64,000 nucleotides of DNA from Eimeria necatrix (GCF_000499385.1 NW_013654619.1:36001-100000); one strand, 5' to 3'. Shown: positions 51,320-60,471, counted from the stretch's first letter. The notes: generated by a model from the letters alone, not told the origin. A program made the numbers and translations.

Positions 51320-51500
51320 CTGCTGCTGCTGCTGCTGCTGCTGAACAGTGTGTGGACATAGACTTTGGCTACTCCTTCGACTTTGCTGTCTCCGAACTGC
51401 CAGTCCCTGAACTGTCTCCTTTCCGGCTGTCTCCCTCAATGCTGCGAGTTGTGGGGCCCCCGGGCGCCAGCCACTATCCCTTGCTGCTGTCTCCCTTCTT

Positions 51501-51536
<36 letters not shown>

Positions 51537-51623
51537 CAGAAGCAGCAGCAACACCAACAACAGCAGCAGCAGCAACAACAACAACAGCAGCAGCAGCAGC
51601 AACAACAACAACAACAACAACAA

Positions 51624-51682
<59 letters not shown>

Positions 51683-53521
51683 GCAGCAGCGCGGCGGCTG
51701 CCCCAGTGCATGCGTGGACTGCTGGGGCTTTGGGCGGTTTTGAAAAATGGCTCGCGGAGGCTTTGGGGTGTCTGCGCAGACACCGCATTGTGGTGGAGGC
51801 GGTGGTGGAGATTTTCGTTAGAGACCCTTTGGGCTGCTGCAGCAGCGTCAGCCAAACCCTAAACCCTAAACCCTAAACCCTAAACCCTAGACTCTAAACC
51901 CTAAACCCTAAACTCTCAGCCGCAAATCCTAAGCTCTAGACCTTATATAATGGACCCCCAGCCCGCAGGCTTCAAACCTACACCGAAACTTCAAGCGCGA
52001 AAGTCCTAAACCCTAAACCCTAGATCTGACCTCCTAAACCCTAAACCCTAAACCCTAAACCCTAGACTAAGTGCGTCTCTCTAGTATAAACTTCAGAATT
52101 TAAATCGGGGTCTCCTAATTGTCCAAGAGTTTAGGGGCCCCCAAAGACATGGGAGGCCCCCCAAGGGTTTAGGGGGCCCCCGAGTGTTGGGGGCCCCTCA
52201 GGGGCTTGGGGGGCCCCTGGGGGGCCCCCGTGTCTGTGGCAGCTTTGGAGAGCTGCTGCTGCTTCTTGCGAGTTTGCTGCTGCTGGCAGGCTGCAGGGCG
52301 AAAGGCTGCAGTGTGGGGCGATCCCGGGATCGTCTCCCAGGACCCTGGGATCGTCTCCCACTCCCGTGGGATCGCCTCTCCTCTAGAGGCCGGCACTGTG
52401 CCCTTTGGGGGGCCCCCCGAGGACCTCTTGACAGCCACTCTGCAGCTGCAGCCAACCCTCAAAAGGGCCCCCCAAGGGGGCCCCCCAGGGGGACCCCCAG
52501 GGGGCCCCCTAGGGGTTCCTCCAGGGGGCCCCCCAGGGTGCTCTTCAGCGGGGCCCCCAGGGGGGCCCCCAACGGGACTCCCAGGGGGGCCCCCAGGGGG
52601 GCCCCCAGGGCCCATCGGGGGCCCCTTGGGGGCCCCCAGGACTGCTGTCCGGAGGGCAGACGGGCGGGGAGACAGCAGGGGCCCCACAGTGCAACGGGGG
52701 CAGCAAATAATGGCAATTCTAAGAAGGAAGTTGCAGGGAGAACATCCATCTCTTATTCTTCTTGATCTTCTCAAGTCAAGTTCTCAGGTACGATCCCGAT
52801 CCCCACGATCCCGATCCCCACGATCCCGATCCCCACGATCCCGATCCCCACAATCCCGCGCATGCGCAATGGGGGGCCCCTAAAGCCCTCCTAGAGGCCC
52901 TTAGGAGGTCCCTGAAGGCCCCTAAAGGACCCGTAGAAAACCCATTAAGAAACTCTTCAAGATAAGCCCTAAGGGGCCCCCTAAGGGGCCCCCTAAGGGG
53001 CCCCTTGGGGCCCTTTATTTGGACCCTTGTGAACACTTCGAGGGGCCCCCTCTCAAGCCACTACAGAGGGCTTCTCAAGAGGTGCTCAAAGGGCCCCCTA
53101 AGGGGCCCCTAAGGACCCTTCTTAGGACCCTTGAGGGGCCCCTTAGGGGCCCCTGAAGGGCCCAAGGGGGCCCCTTGGGGGCCCCCTAGGGCCCCCTTAG
53201 GGGCCCTTTAGGAGCTCCCTACAGGCCCCTTTAGGGGCTTCTTTGGGGGCCCCTAGGGGGCCCCAGCGCAGCAGATCCTGCGGCTCTTTGTGGGGCTCCG
53301 AGGAGCCTCTGGGGGCCCGGGAGGTGCTGAGGGGCCCCTGATAGCAGCAGCAGCAGCAGCTGCTGCTGCTGCTCCTGCTGCTGCTTATCAAAGCTGCTGC
53401 ATGGGCTTGCTGCTGCGCTGCTCAGGCCTATGTCTCTGCTGCCGCCTCCGACCCCTCCTCAGTGCTGCATGCAGCAGTTTTAGGGCGAGACCCCCCGCGG
53501 GCGCGTTCGGCTTTGCTGCCA

Positions 53522-53565
<44 letters not shown>

Positions 53566-53731
53566 GCCGGAGTTCGGGAGGGCGTTGCACCCCACAGATC
53601 CCAGAAGGGGATCCGATCCCAACGATCCCAGGAGCCTCTCTGCTGCTGAACAGGCCCGCTGCCTCATAGAAATTGCCACAGACCCCAACATCCTTGGCAG
53701 AGCCTGGAAGGGCCTCATGGCTTTTATTTGA
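39195..53731 (+). CDS. DNA-PKcs-type PIKK: FAT, kinase and FATC regions
   Basis: DNA-PKcs is the Ku-recruited Ser/Thr kinase of end joining in the nucleus. Coding blocks lie at about 39195-40090, 41074-43400, 44019-46100, 46230-46540, 47490-47830 and 48180-48304, then the kinase exons 48653 to about 48796, 49298-50075, 51349 to about 51845, about 52690-52786 and about 53630-53731. A FAT-like segment reads LRMYAPQLLSFV near 45,975. The N-lobe holds VTVIPSK and LLLKAEDLRADQ. SYGVLPLSESQGLVEW follows, then the catalytic loop GYLLGVGDRHLGNCLL and the metal-binding VDIDFG. LPVPELSPFRL matches human LPVPELMPFRL, which separates DNA-PKcs from ATM, ATR, TOR and SMG1. AILRRKLQGEHPSLILLDLL matches the stretch before FATC, and LSAAEQARCLIEIATDPNILGRAWKG is a clear FATC tail. 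Catalytic residues look intact. The 48.8/49.3 kb border needs a GC donor or a missed site. Upstream exons are less certain. Confidence 0.72.
40555..40865. repeat. Near-tandem 9-bp CCCCCGGGG array
   Basis: About 310 bases of 9-bp GGGGCCCCC-type units with single-base variants. It reads as collagen-like GPR triplets on + and GAP triplets on -, an effect of the 9-bp period. It probably lies in an intron of the giant gene (between about 40,530 and 41,073). Confidence 0.8.
42301..42375 (+). repeat. Five exact copies of a 15-bp coding repeat
   Basis: CAGCAGCAAACTTGG occurs five times without a gap and encodes QQQTW five times in the giant protein. It is a minisatellite-type expansion within an exon, derived from but distinct from the pure CAG tracts. 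Confidence 0.9.
43551..43757 (+). repeat. Degenerate interstitial telomere-like array (AAACCCT)n
   Basis: About 200 bases contain perfect AAACCCT units at both ends (43,556-43,590 and 43,735-43,757) and strongly diverged ones between them (CCTAGGCC, CCTAAATAA, ACCATGAACG). It lies in a non-coding gap of the giant gene between the blocks ending near 43,400 and starting near 44,019. Confidence 0.9.
45110..45360 (+). repeat. GCA/CAG cluster encoding Ala- and Gln-rich runs
   Basis: Dense CAG units with GGAGCAG interruptions lie in the FAT-proximal exon, read as AAAAAAAAGAAGAAGAAG in the chosen frame. It shows how conserved Leu-rich segments (EALRAIDRMRSLLNLD before it, RLKHLWRCAVLAKEILTAL after it) are separated by repeat inserts. 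Confidence 0.6.
46650..46830. repeat. CTG/TTACTGCAG-rich region in the giant gene
   Basis: Mixed CTG, GTTACTGCAGCAA and GCTGCAGCTGC units make nested palindromes around CTGCAG. All six frames are long and low-complexity, so coding cannot be judged; probably an intron. Confidence 0.5.
47361..47422. repeat. (TTTA)n microsatellite
   Basis: About 15 tandem TTTA units lie in a pyrimidine-rich non-coding stretch just before the acceptor CTGCAG near 47,490 in the giant gene. Confidence 0.9.
48305..48652 (+). other. Intron in the kinase N-lobe
   Basis: The intron starts GTGAGT after GGGGAAAGC (reading FGES) and ends in a CTG run plus CCAG before GTTACTGTTATCCCC (VTVIP). The joined reading FGESVTVIPSK lines up with human FDERVTVMASL, which supports the border at both sides. 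Confidence 0.8.
48808..48871 (+). repeat. Interstitial telomere-like array (AAACCCT)9
   Basis: Perfect heptamers lie inside the intron that follows the ATP-binding segment of the kinase. Confidence 0.95.
48965..49175. repeat. 8-bp GCTGCTYT tandem array
   Basis: Alternating GCTGCTCT and GCTGCTTT octamers, about 26-28 copies, give open frames on both strands. It is intronic within the kinase gene and is a variant derived from CTG repeats with period 8, not 3. Confidence 0.85.
49220..49290. repeat. 12-bp GGGATCGCCTCT tandem array
   Basis: Six near-perfect copies lie directly before the acceptor at 49,297. This is one of several GATC-centred arrays in the right half. Confidence 0.9.
49800..49906 (+). 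repeat. In-frame 12-bp array encoding GAPL repeats inside the kinase domain
   Basis: Eight or so units of GGGGGCCCCCTT type are read GAPLGAPLGAPL. They lie between LEWID-type N-lobe/hinge sequence and the catalytic loop, just before LLDCLRLVLTSVS. The unit is palindromic around GGGGCCCC. It lengthens a loop without breaking the frame. Confidence 0.85.
50076..51348 (+). other. Intron between catalytic loop and DFG, filled by an ATTTAAAT satellite
   Basis: The donor is GTGCGC after ACCAGTGGGGAG (TSGE), and the acceptor is CTGAACAG before TGTGTGGACATAGAC (CVDIDFG). The 50,100-51,200 part is an A/T-rich array of about 10-12-bp units, first GGCATTTTAAT and later GGGATTTAAAT. Its last 90 bases turn to CTG repeats. 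Its base composition is unlike anything else in the window. Confidence 0.8.
50100..51200. repeat. Degenerate GGGATTTAAAT minisatellite, about 1.1 kb
   Basis: Roughly 100 units centred on the palindrome ATTTAAAT, separated by GG or GGG. The best-preserved block is at 50,935-51,010. The left part carries a diverged GGCATTTTAAT form. Confidence 0.92.
51500..51695 (+). repeat. AGC/AAC tract encoding Ser/Asn runs after the activation segment
   Basis: AGC and AAC codons alternate, giving about 55 residues of Ser and Asn between HYPLLLSPFF and APVHAWTAG. They are inserted in the kinase C-lobe, between PFRLSP and the helix that corresponds to human ALRAFRSDPG. Confidence 0.8.
51853..52067 (+). repeat. 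Two interstitial telomere-like arrays (AAACCCT)n
   Basis: Arrays at 51,853-51,914 and 52,004-52,067 are separated by 90 bases of unrelated sequence. They lie in the intron that follows the exon ending VVEIFVRDP and precede the exon encoding AILRRKLQGEHPS. Confidence 0.93.
52790..52856. repeat. 15-bp CGATCCCGATCCCCA array
   Basis: Four to five copies begin at the donor GTACGATCCC after TCAAGTTCTCAG, so the intron opens directly with the array. Confidence 0.9.
52960..53270. repeat. GGGGCCCCYTA-type palindromic array
   Basis: Irregular copies of AAGGGGCCCCCTAAGG and variants lie in the last long intron of the kinase gene, between the AILRRKL exon and the FATC exon. Confidence 0.8.
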
Positions 53732-54620
53732 ATTCATTTCCAACTCCTCTGCAGCTCTCAACTCAATGCGAAGCCCCAGCTAGCTGCGGGGCCCGTGGCT
53801 AGCTGGGGGTCTTGGCTAGCTGGGGGTCTTGGCTAGCTGCGGGGCCCTGGCTAGCTGTGAGGCCCTAGCTAGCTGCGGGGCCCTTGGCTAGCTGCGGGGC
53901 CCTTGGCTAGCTGCGGGGCCCTTGGCTAGCTGCGGGGCCCTTGGCTAGCTGCGGGATCTTGGCTAGCTGCGGGGCCCTAGCTAGCTGAGAAGCCCTTGGC
54001 TAGTTGTGGGGCGGCTAGCTGAGGGGTCTTGGCTAGCTGCGGGGCCCTGACTAGCTGCGGGATTTTGGCTAGCTGGAAGGCCCTGGCTAGATGAGCAAGT
54101 TTGGCTAGCTGGAAAAAGTTGGCTAGCTGGGGAACTATGTCTAGCTGGAACCCGTTAGCCAGCAGGGCAACTTTGGCTAGCTGAACAGCTTTGGCCAGCT
54201 GGGCAATTTTGGCTAGGTGCGTCCACAGTAGTGGGCGCTGGCTAGCTAGCCAGCTAGTTGATTCTGGCCGCGCTAGCTAGCTGTTTCGTTATCTAGCTAG
54301 CTATTAACCTAGTCAGCTATTTATCTAGCTAGCTAGCTAGCTAGCTAGCTAGCTGTGTTCTGTTCCCCGCGGTGAGCTTTAGTAGCAGATTATTGTAGAG
54401 TTTTTCAAGCATTGCTAGTGCTGCTTTTATTACCTGCGGGCTGGCGTAGGGCCAGCAGCAGCAGCAGCAGCGAGTAAAGGCTGCTGCAGCAGCAGCAGCA
54501 GTTGCTGCTGCTGCGGCCATAGTTAAAGGCATGAAACATTAAGAACCTGGCCAGTGTTCACCCCAGGCCTAGAGCGGCAGCGTGCGCGCTGCTGCTGCTG
54601 CGTTCGCCGCCGCTGCCACC

Positions 54621-54667
<47 letters not shown>

Positions 54668-54668
54668 C
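53732..54668. other. Convergent intergenic region between the kinase and ATPase genes
   Basis: Both genes end here (+ stop at 53,731, - stop at 54,669). Almost the whole interval is the TAGC array; the remainder is a short CAG patch at 54,450-54,520. Confidence 0.7.
53766..54353. repeat. GGCTAGCTGCGGGGCCCTT array, about 19-20-bp units
   Basis: Around 25 units share a GGCTAGCTG core and a variable GGGGCCC tail. Units decay rightward into pure TAGC (54,318-54,353). Two palindromes, GCTAGC and GGGCCC, are combined in one unit. Confidence 0.93.
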
Positions 54669-54944
54669 TCAGGGGGTAACTGGGGCCTGGGGGCGGCTGC
54701 GCCAGAATTTGCTTCTGCACCAGCGGGTGAAGGCCGCCCTGTGGAGGCAAACGAGCTGAATGAAAGTGTTAAGAAGACAAGCAGCAGCAAGAACAGCAGC
54801 AAAAACTGGAATGTACCAACTGGCTAGTTCTGTTGCTTCTTGGAGGCTCCAGACATGCGGCGACAGCTTCTCCTGCTGCAGCATGAAAGCTGCTGCTTCC
54901 CGCAGGGGCACCTCCTGCGGCGTCGTGGCTGTGCTGCTGCCCCC

Positions 54945-54980
<36 letters not shown>

Positions 54981-55332
54981 CTGCAGCGTCTGCGGCCCCG
55001 TTGCTGTTGCGTCGTGCAGCGTGTTTGCTGCTGGCTCCCCAGCCAGGAAGCGCAGCACGGGAAAAAAGCTGCTGCTGCGGAGGCTGCTGTTTGCTGCTGC
55101 AGTGCACTTGACGCTGAAGAGGCAGGAGAAGGGGTTGGGGGGCAGCAGCAAGACGCAGCAAAAGAACAGCAGCAGCAGCAGCGAGAACGGCAGCAGCACC
55201 CGGTTCTTCCACGCAGACTTTCGAAACACATTTCCACTTATGTACAAAACTGCTGCATGCAGCACACAAATCCCAGTCCATATGAAGATGTACCCTGCTT
55301 CTGCATGCCCGTCGGCGCTGCACACGAGCTTC

Positions 55333-55378
<46 letters not shown>

Positions 55379-55502
55379 AGTCCTGCAGAAACGCCGCGGG
55401 CGGCCAGAAGCTGCTGCTGCTCGAGGGCCCCGTGAAAGGAAGCAGCTCAGTTTCGGCGAAGGCCAGCATGCGGTCGGAGTTGATGTCTCGCTCCAGCTTC
55501 TC

Positions 55503-55533
<31 letters not shown>

Positions 55534-56043
55534 TCCGCTGCTGCTGCTTCCGCTGCTGCACCCAGCAGGGCCCCCTCCTCACCCTCACCAGCAGCAAAAT
55601 CAGGACCCAAAAAGCCCCGAGAGAAGAGCCCCTGCAGCCGCGGGCGGCGCTTGGGTGCTGCAGCAGCAGCAGCAAAGTGCTGCTCGCTGCTGCCGCCGCC
55701 CTGCTGCTGCTGCTGCTGCTGCTGCTCCTGCTGCAGGTGCAGTCCGCTGTGGGAATCTTGGTCGGCAGCAGGCTGGGCCGGGGAGTGTTTTTGCCTGAGG
55801 TGCTCTTGCACCTGCTGCTGCTCTTCTTGCTGCTGCTGCTCTTCTTGCTGCTGCTGCTCTTCTTGCTGCTGGCCTTCTTGTGGCTGCAGTTGCCCCTGCT
55901 GCTGAGCGTCTTGCTGCTGCTCTTTTCGGTGGAGAGGCTCCGCCTTCTGTTGGTTTTGTTGCTGCTGTTCCTGCTGCTGCTGCTGTTCCTCGTGGCTCTG
56001 CTTCCTCCGCCGCCGCAGCTCCGGGCTGGGCTCCTCCCCCCCC

Positions 56044-56096
<53 letters not shown>

Positions 56097-56511
56097 TGGG
56101 TTTTGGAGGCTGTGCTGGAGCCAGGCGCAGGGAAGCGGGTATGCTGCGGGCCCGTAGAAGAGGTACAGCAGCAGCAAAAAAGCTGCGAAGTCAACAGCAG
56201 CAAGAGTCAAGACAGAAAGGACAACTCCAGCAGCAAAAGGAGAAGAAGTGGGAGAGCGGGGCCCCAGGGGGCCCCCCGCGGGCTGCGAAGAAAGCATAGC
56301 AGCAGAAAGGCCCAGCAGCAGCACCAAGTCCAAGAAGAGCCCCGGCAGCAGCGGCAGCCCCGCGAACTGCGCCATCACCAGCAGCAAACTTGCTGCTGCT
56401 GCCAGCAGCCCGTAAGAGATGTGCAGCTTATAAATCCCCATGGCTGTGCTCAGGCTGCAGCGGCCCACGCGCACAATGTCCACCAGCCCCATCACGCCGT
56501 CCCGCTGCTCC

Positions 56512-56577
<66 letters not shown>

Positions 56578-57655
56578 AGCTGGGGGGGGTGCGTGATGGC
56601 GAAGGGGGCGGAGAAGGGGGCTTGCTGCACCTGCCCCACTTCCACCCCCACGTCAGCTTGCTGCAGCGCCAAAGAGTCGTTGCTGCTGTCCCCAGCCATT
56701 CCCGTCAGCAGCCCCTGCTGCTGCAGCTGCAGCACAACCAACTTCTTCCCCAGCGGCGACATCCGCGCAAACACTCGCACCCGCAGCAGCACCCGCTCCA
56801 GCAGGCAGCTGCGCCCGGGGGGCCCCCCTGGGGGCCCTTTCTGGGGGCCCCCCTGGGGCCCCCCAGACAGCAAAGCTGTGCGCTCGCTGGGGTCTGGACC
56901 TGATGCGCCCTTCAGCCGCCTCCGAACGATCCCGGGATCCTCGGGATCGGGATCGGGATCGGGATCGAGTTTGTGGGGTGGAGGTGTGGGGAGGGGGTCG
57001 GGGGTCTGCAGCAAAACCTTCATTGCTGCTAAAGTGAGGACCAGCTCTTTGAATTCATCACTGAAATAAACCCTCGAGGGTTCTATGACTTCCCCGGTTT
57101 CCATGTTGGTCCACTGGACCTCGTAGCGCTTCACGGCCTCGTCTGCTGCTGCTGCTTCTGCTGCTTCCGCTGCTGCTGCTGCTTCTGCTGCTGCTGCAGC
57201 GCGGGGCTGCTGGGGACGAAGAACTGGCGGGTTTTGCGGTGTCTCTGCAGGTCGGAGGCCCACGCGGTGTTGGCCCTGAGGAGTTGTGGGGTGTCTTGAG
57301 GTGTATGTACACCTGAAGGCACTTCTATGAGGCGAAAGCCACTAGCAGCAAGAGCCTGTCTTTCTATGGGGGCCCCCTGGACTTCAGCGAAAGAAAGAGG
57401 GGGGTTGAAGTCTGCTATTTGCAGCAGCTGCTGCGGGCTCCACGCTGCTGCTGCTGCTGCTGCTGCTGCAGCAAGCTGCTGCTGCTTCCGCACCCACAGA
57501 GCCACCCCGTGCGCACTCACACGCAGCGAGTTGCAGCAAGCCAGACACTGCAGCAGCAGCAGCGGCACCGATCCCGTATCCAGCTCCCCCCAGGGGGCCC
57601 CCCCGAAGAGGGGGGCCCCCTCTTCTCCGGGGGCCCCCCTTGGGGAGGCTGCTTC

Positions 57656-57693
<38 letters not shown>

Positions 57694-57742
57694 GGATGGC
57701 GGTGGCCCCTGCGGCCTCCGCGTCGCCGCCGCCCGCCGCCCC

Positions 57743-57786
<44 letters not shown>

Positions 57787-57975
57787 GGGGCTCGCGGCAA
57801 AGGGCAAAGGGCCCAAAAGCCCCCCCAGAAACTGGCTGAACTCCCACAAGAGACATTTCCTGCTGCGTCAAAGTCCCTGTCTTGTCAAGACACATTACAT
57901 TTATTTTTGCTGCCAGCGGCAGCAGCCCCGGCATCACCGCCGTGGCCCTGTACGTCTTCTTGCCCCCCTTCCCGC

Positions 57976-58031
<56 letters not shown>

Positions 58032-59245
58032 AGCCTGTGGGCGTTGATGCTGGCGCAAAGACCCCACAGCGCGGGCAAGTAGAGCGGCAGCATGCGCAGC
58101 AGCTTCTCGAGGGCAAAGCGAAAAGCATCAACAGAACTTTTTGTAAACGGAGTTTGAACTGCAGCAAGAGCAGCAGCAAAAAGTGCCACCAGCAGCAGCA
58201 CGAAGGGGAACAGCTCGTTGTACTTGAAGCGCACCAAAGACGGCAGCAGCAGCTGCCGCAGCAGCTGCCCCCGCAAAGTTTCCGCCCCTGTTCTTGTGGC
58301 TACGCCCCAGCAGCAGCAGCGCAGCAGCAGCAAAGCAGCAGCGTCTCCGAGTTCCTTCTCCGCCAGCAGCAGCCCGCCTCCCGCTGCTGCTGCTGCTGCT
58401 GCGCCTCCTGCGCCTCCTGCTGCTGCCGCTGCTGCTGCTGCTGCTGCTGCTGCTGCAGCCGAGGAAGGCAAATCGCCACCCAGCAAATCAGCCTCCAGGC
58501 TGCTGCTGCTGCTGCAGTGCACCACTCGAGAACCTTCAAAGATGCAGCAGCAAGACAAACCCCCCAAGCTCAAGGGGGTCTTAATATCGCTCTCCAGCAC
58601 TTCTGCTGCTTCCTCCAGCGTGGCTCTGCTGCTGCGCTGCTGCAGCAGCTGCTGCTGCTGCTGCTGCTGCCCCGCAGCAGCAGCGGGGGGCCCCCGGGGG
58701 GCCTCCAGGGGCCTCTTCCACACTGGCTTTGACTCTCCTGTTAGCTGCGACTCATCTACAGAAGCAGCTCCGTGCAGCAGCAGCAAATCGCAGGGCACTT
58801 CATCTCCGGCCTGCAGCAGCAGCAAGTCCCCCGGGGCAACAGCAGCAGCAGACACCCGCTGCAGCACGAACCGCGGACCCTCCGGGGCCCCCGGGGGGGC
58901 CCCCCGGCGGAGACAGAGGGCCCTTCTAGCAGCAAGTGCTGCTGCTTCGCGCTGCAGTATGACAGCTAGCTGCTGCTCTGCTGTGTGGAGAGAAAAGACT
59001 CCATAGATAAGCTCGCAGAGAGGCAGCAGCAGCAAAATGCAAAACTGAAGAGAGTTCAAAGAAAAGACTTGATACCAAAGAGCCATAAGAGTCACTAAAT
59101 AGAATTCATCTTGCAAAAAAGAAGCAGCAAACAAGCTCGAGAGCGGCCGCAGCTGCTGCTGCAGCAAACGCGACCCCACAGCTTGCTGCCGCTGCTGCGC
59201 TGCTGCTGCTGACAGCAGCTGCTCCTCCAAACACGCCACAAACCG

Positions 59246-59283
<38 letters not shown>

Positions 59284-59339
59284 GGCCGTCTGCTGCAGCT
59301 GCTTCTGCTGCTCCCGCTCTTCTTTCCGCGTCCTCTCCC

Positions 59340-59378
<39 letters not shown>

Positions 59379-59510
59379 AGAGCCTTCGCAGCCCTTCGGG
59401 CTCTCCGCTCCAACTGAGCAGCAGCAGACACGAAATAGCCAGCAGCAGAATCGAAGACAAGACGCACCCGGGCCACGTCGACATACCTGCAGCAGCCCTC
59501 CTCTCCCTGC

Positions 59511-59564
<54 letters not shown>

Positions 59565-59784
59565 GGGTAGTAGCGGCGGACTTTGCAGACAGAAGAGTGC
59601 AGCAAAGGCTCCCCCAAGTCATCTCTTTCGCAAAGAAATTCTATTTTGGGGGCCCCCTTGGTACCCTGGGGGCCCCCCTGGGGGCCCCCCTGGGGGCCCC
59701 CCAGGGGGCCCCCCAGGTGGGGGCCCCTCGGGGGCAGCGCGACTGCGTCTGCGCTGGCGGGGCTGCTGCTGCCGCTGGTGCTGC

Positions 59785-59823
<39 letters not shown>

Positions 59824-60007
59824 GCAGCAGCTGCTGCAGCTTTCTGTCCACGAGGAGGTGGGAGCAGCGGGAAAGACAGGAAGGACTGAAGAGCAGCAAA
59901 TGGAACTTCTTGCGGACTAAATGAATTCCCAACATCCACAAAAGACACCAGCAGAAGCAAGCAGCAAAGATGTAGACTCGGAGCTTCACGCACTGCGGGC
60001 TGGCCGG

Positions 60008-60043
<36 letters not shown>

Positions 60044-60330
60044 GGGCGCTGCTGCTGCTGCTGCTGCTGCTGCGGGCGCTGCTGCTGCTGCTGCTGCTGC
60101 GGAAAAGAGCCCCACCTCCTCGTACGCAGAGGCCGGCAGCCAAGGCACGAACACTTCTGCTGGCAGCAAAGAGCTGGCAGCAAATCCCGAAATGAAAGGC
60201 AGCAGCACAGACAGCAGCACGGAAGCAGCAGCAGCAGCATACACCAGACACCCCACAGGAGACACCCGCAGCCCCCAGTGCTGCATGTAAATGCCCCCGT
60301 GGTCTTCTATGGGGCTCACGCACACCCGCG

Positions 60331-60384
<54 letters not shown>

Positions 60385-60433
60385 CTGGGGGTTCTTTGGA
60401 GGGGGTGCCCGGGTCTTTGCTGCTGCCCGCCGC

Positions 60434-60471
<38 letters not shown>

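Noticed and set aside
51208..51350. Coding reading through the CTG run upstream of VDIDFG
   Set aside because: The frame is open as poly-Ala, but homology starts exactly after the CAG acceptor at 51,348 and the preceding 1.2 kb is a satellite.
55677..56903. Poly-Leu and poly-Ser frames opposite the ATPase
   Set aside because: They are complements of CAG tracts that encode Gln in the ATPase on the minus strand; conserved ATPase motifs lie only on that strand.
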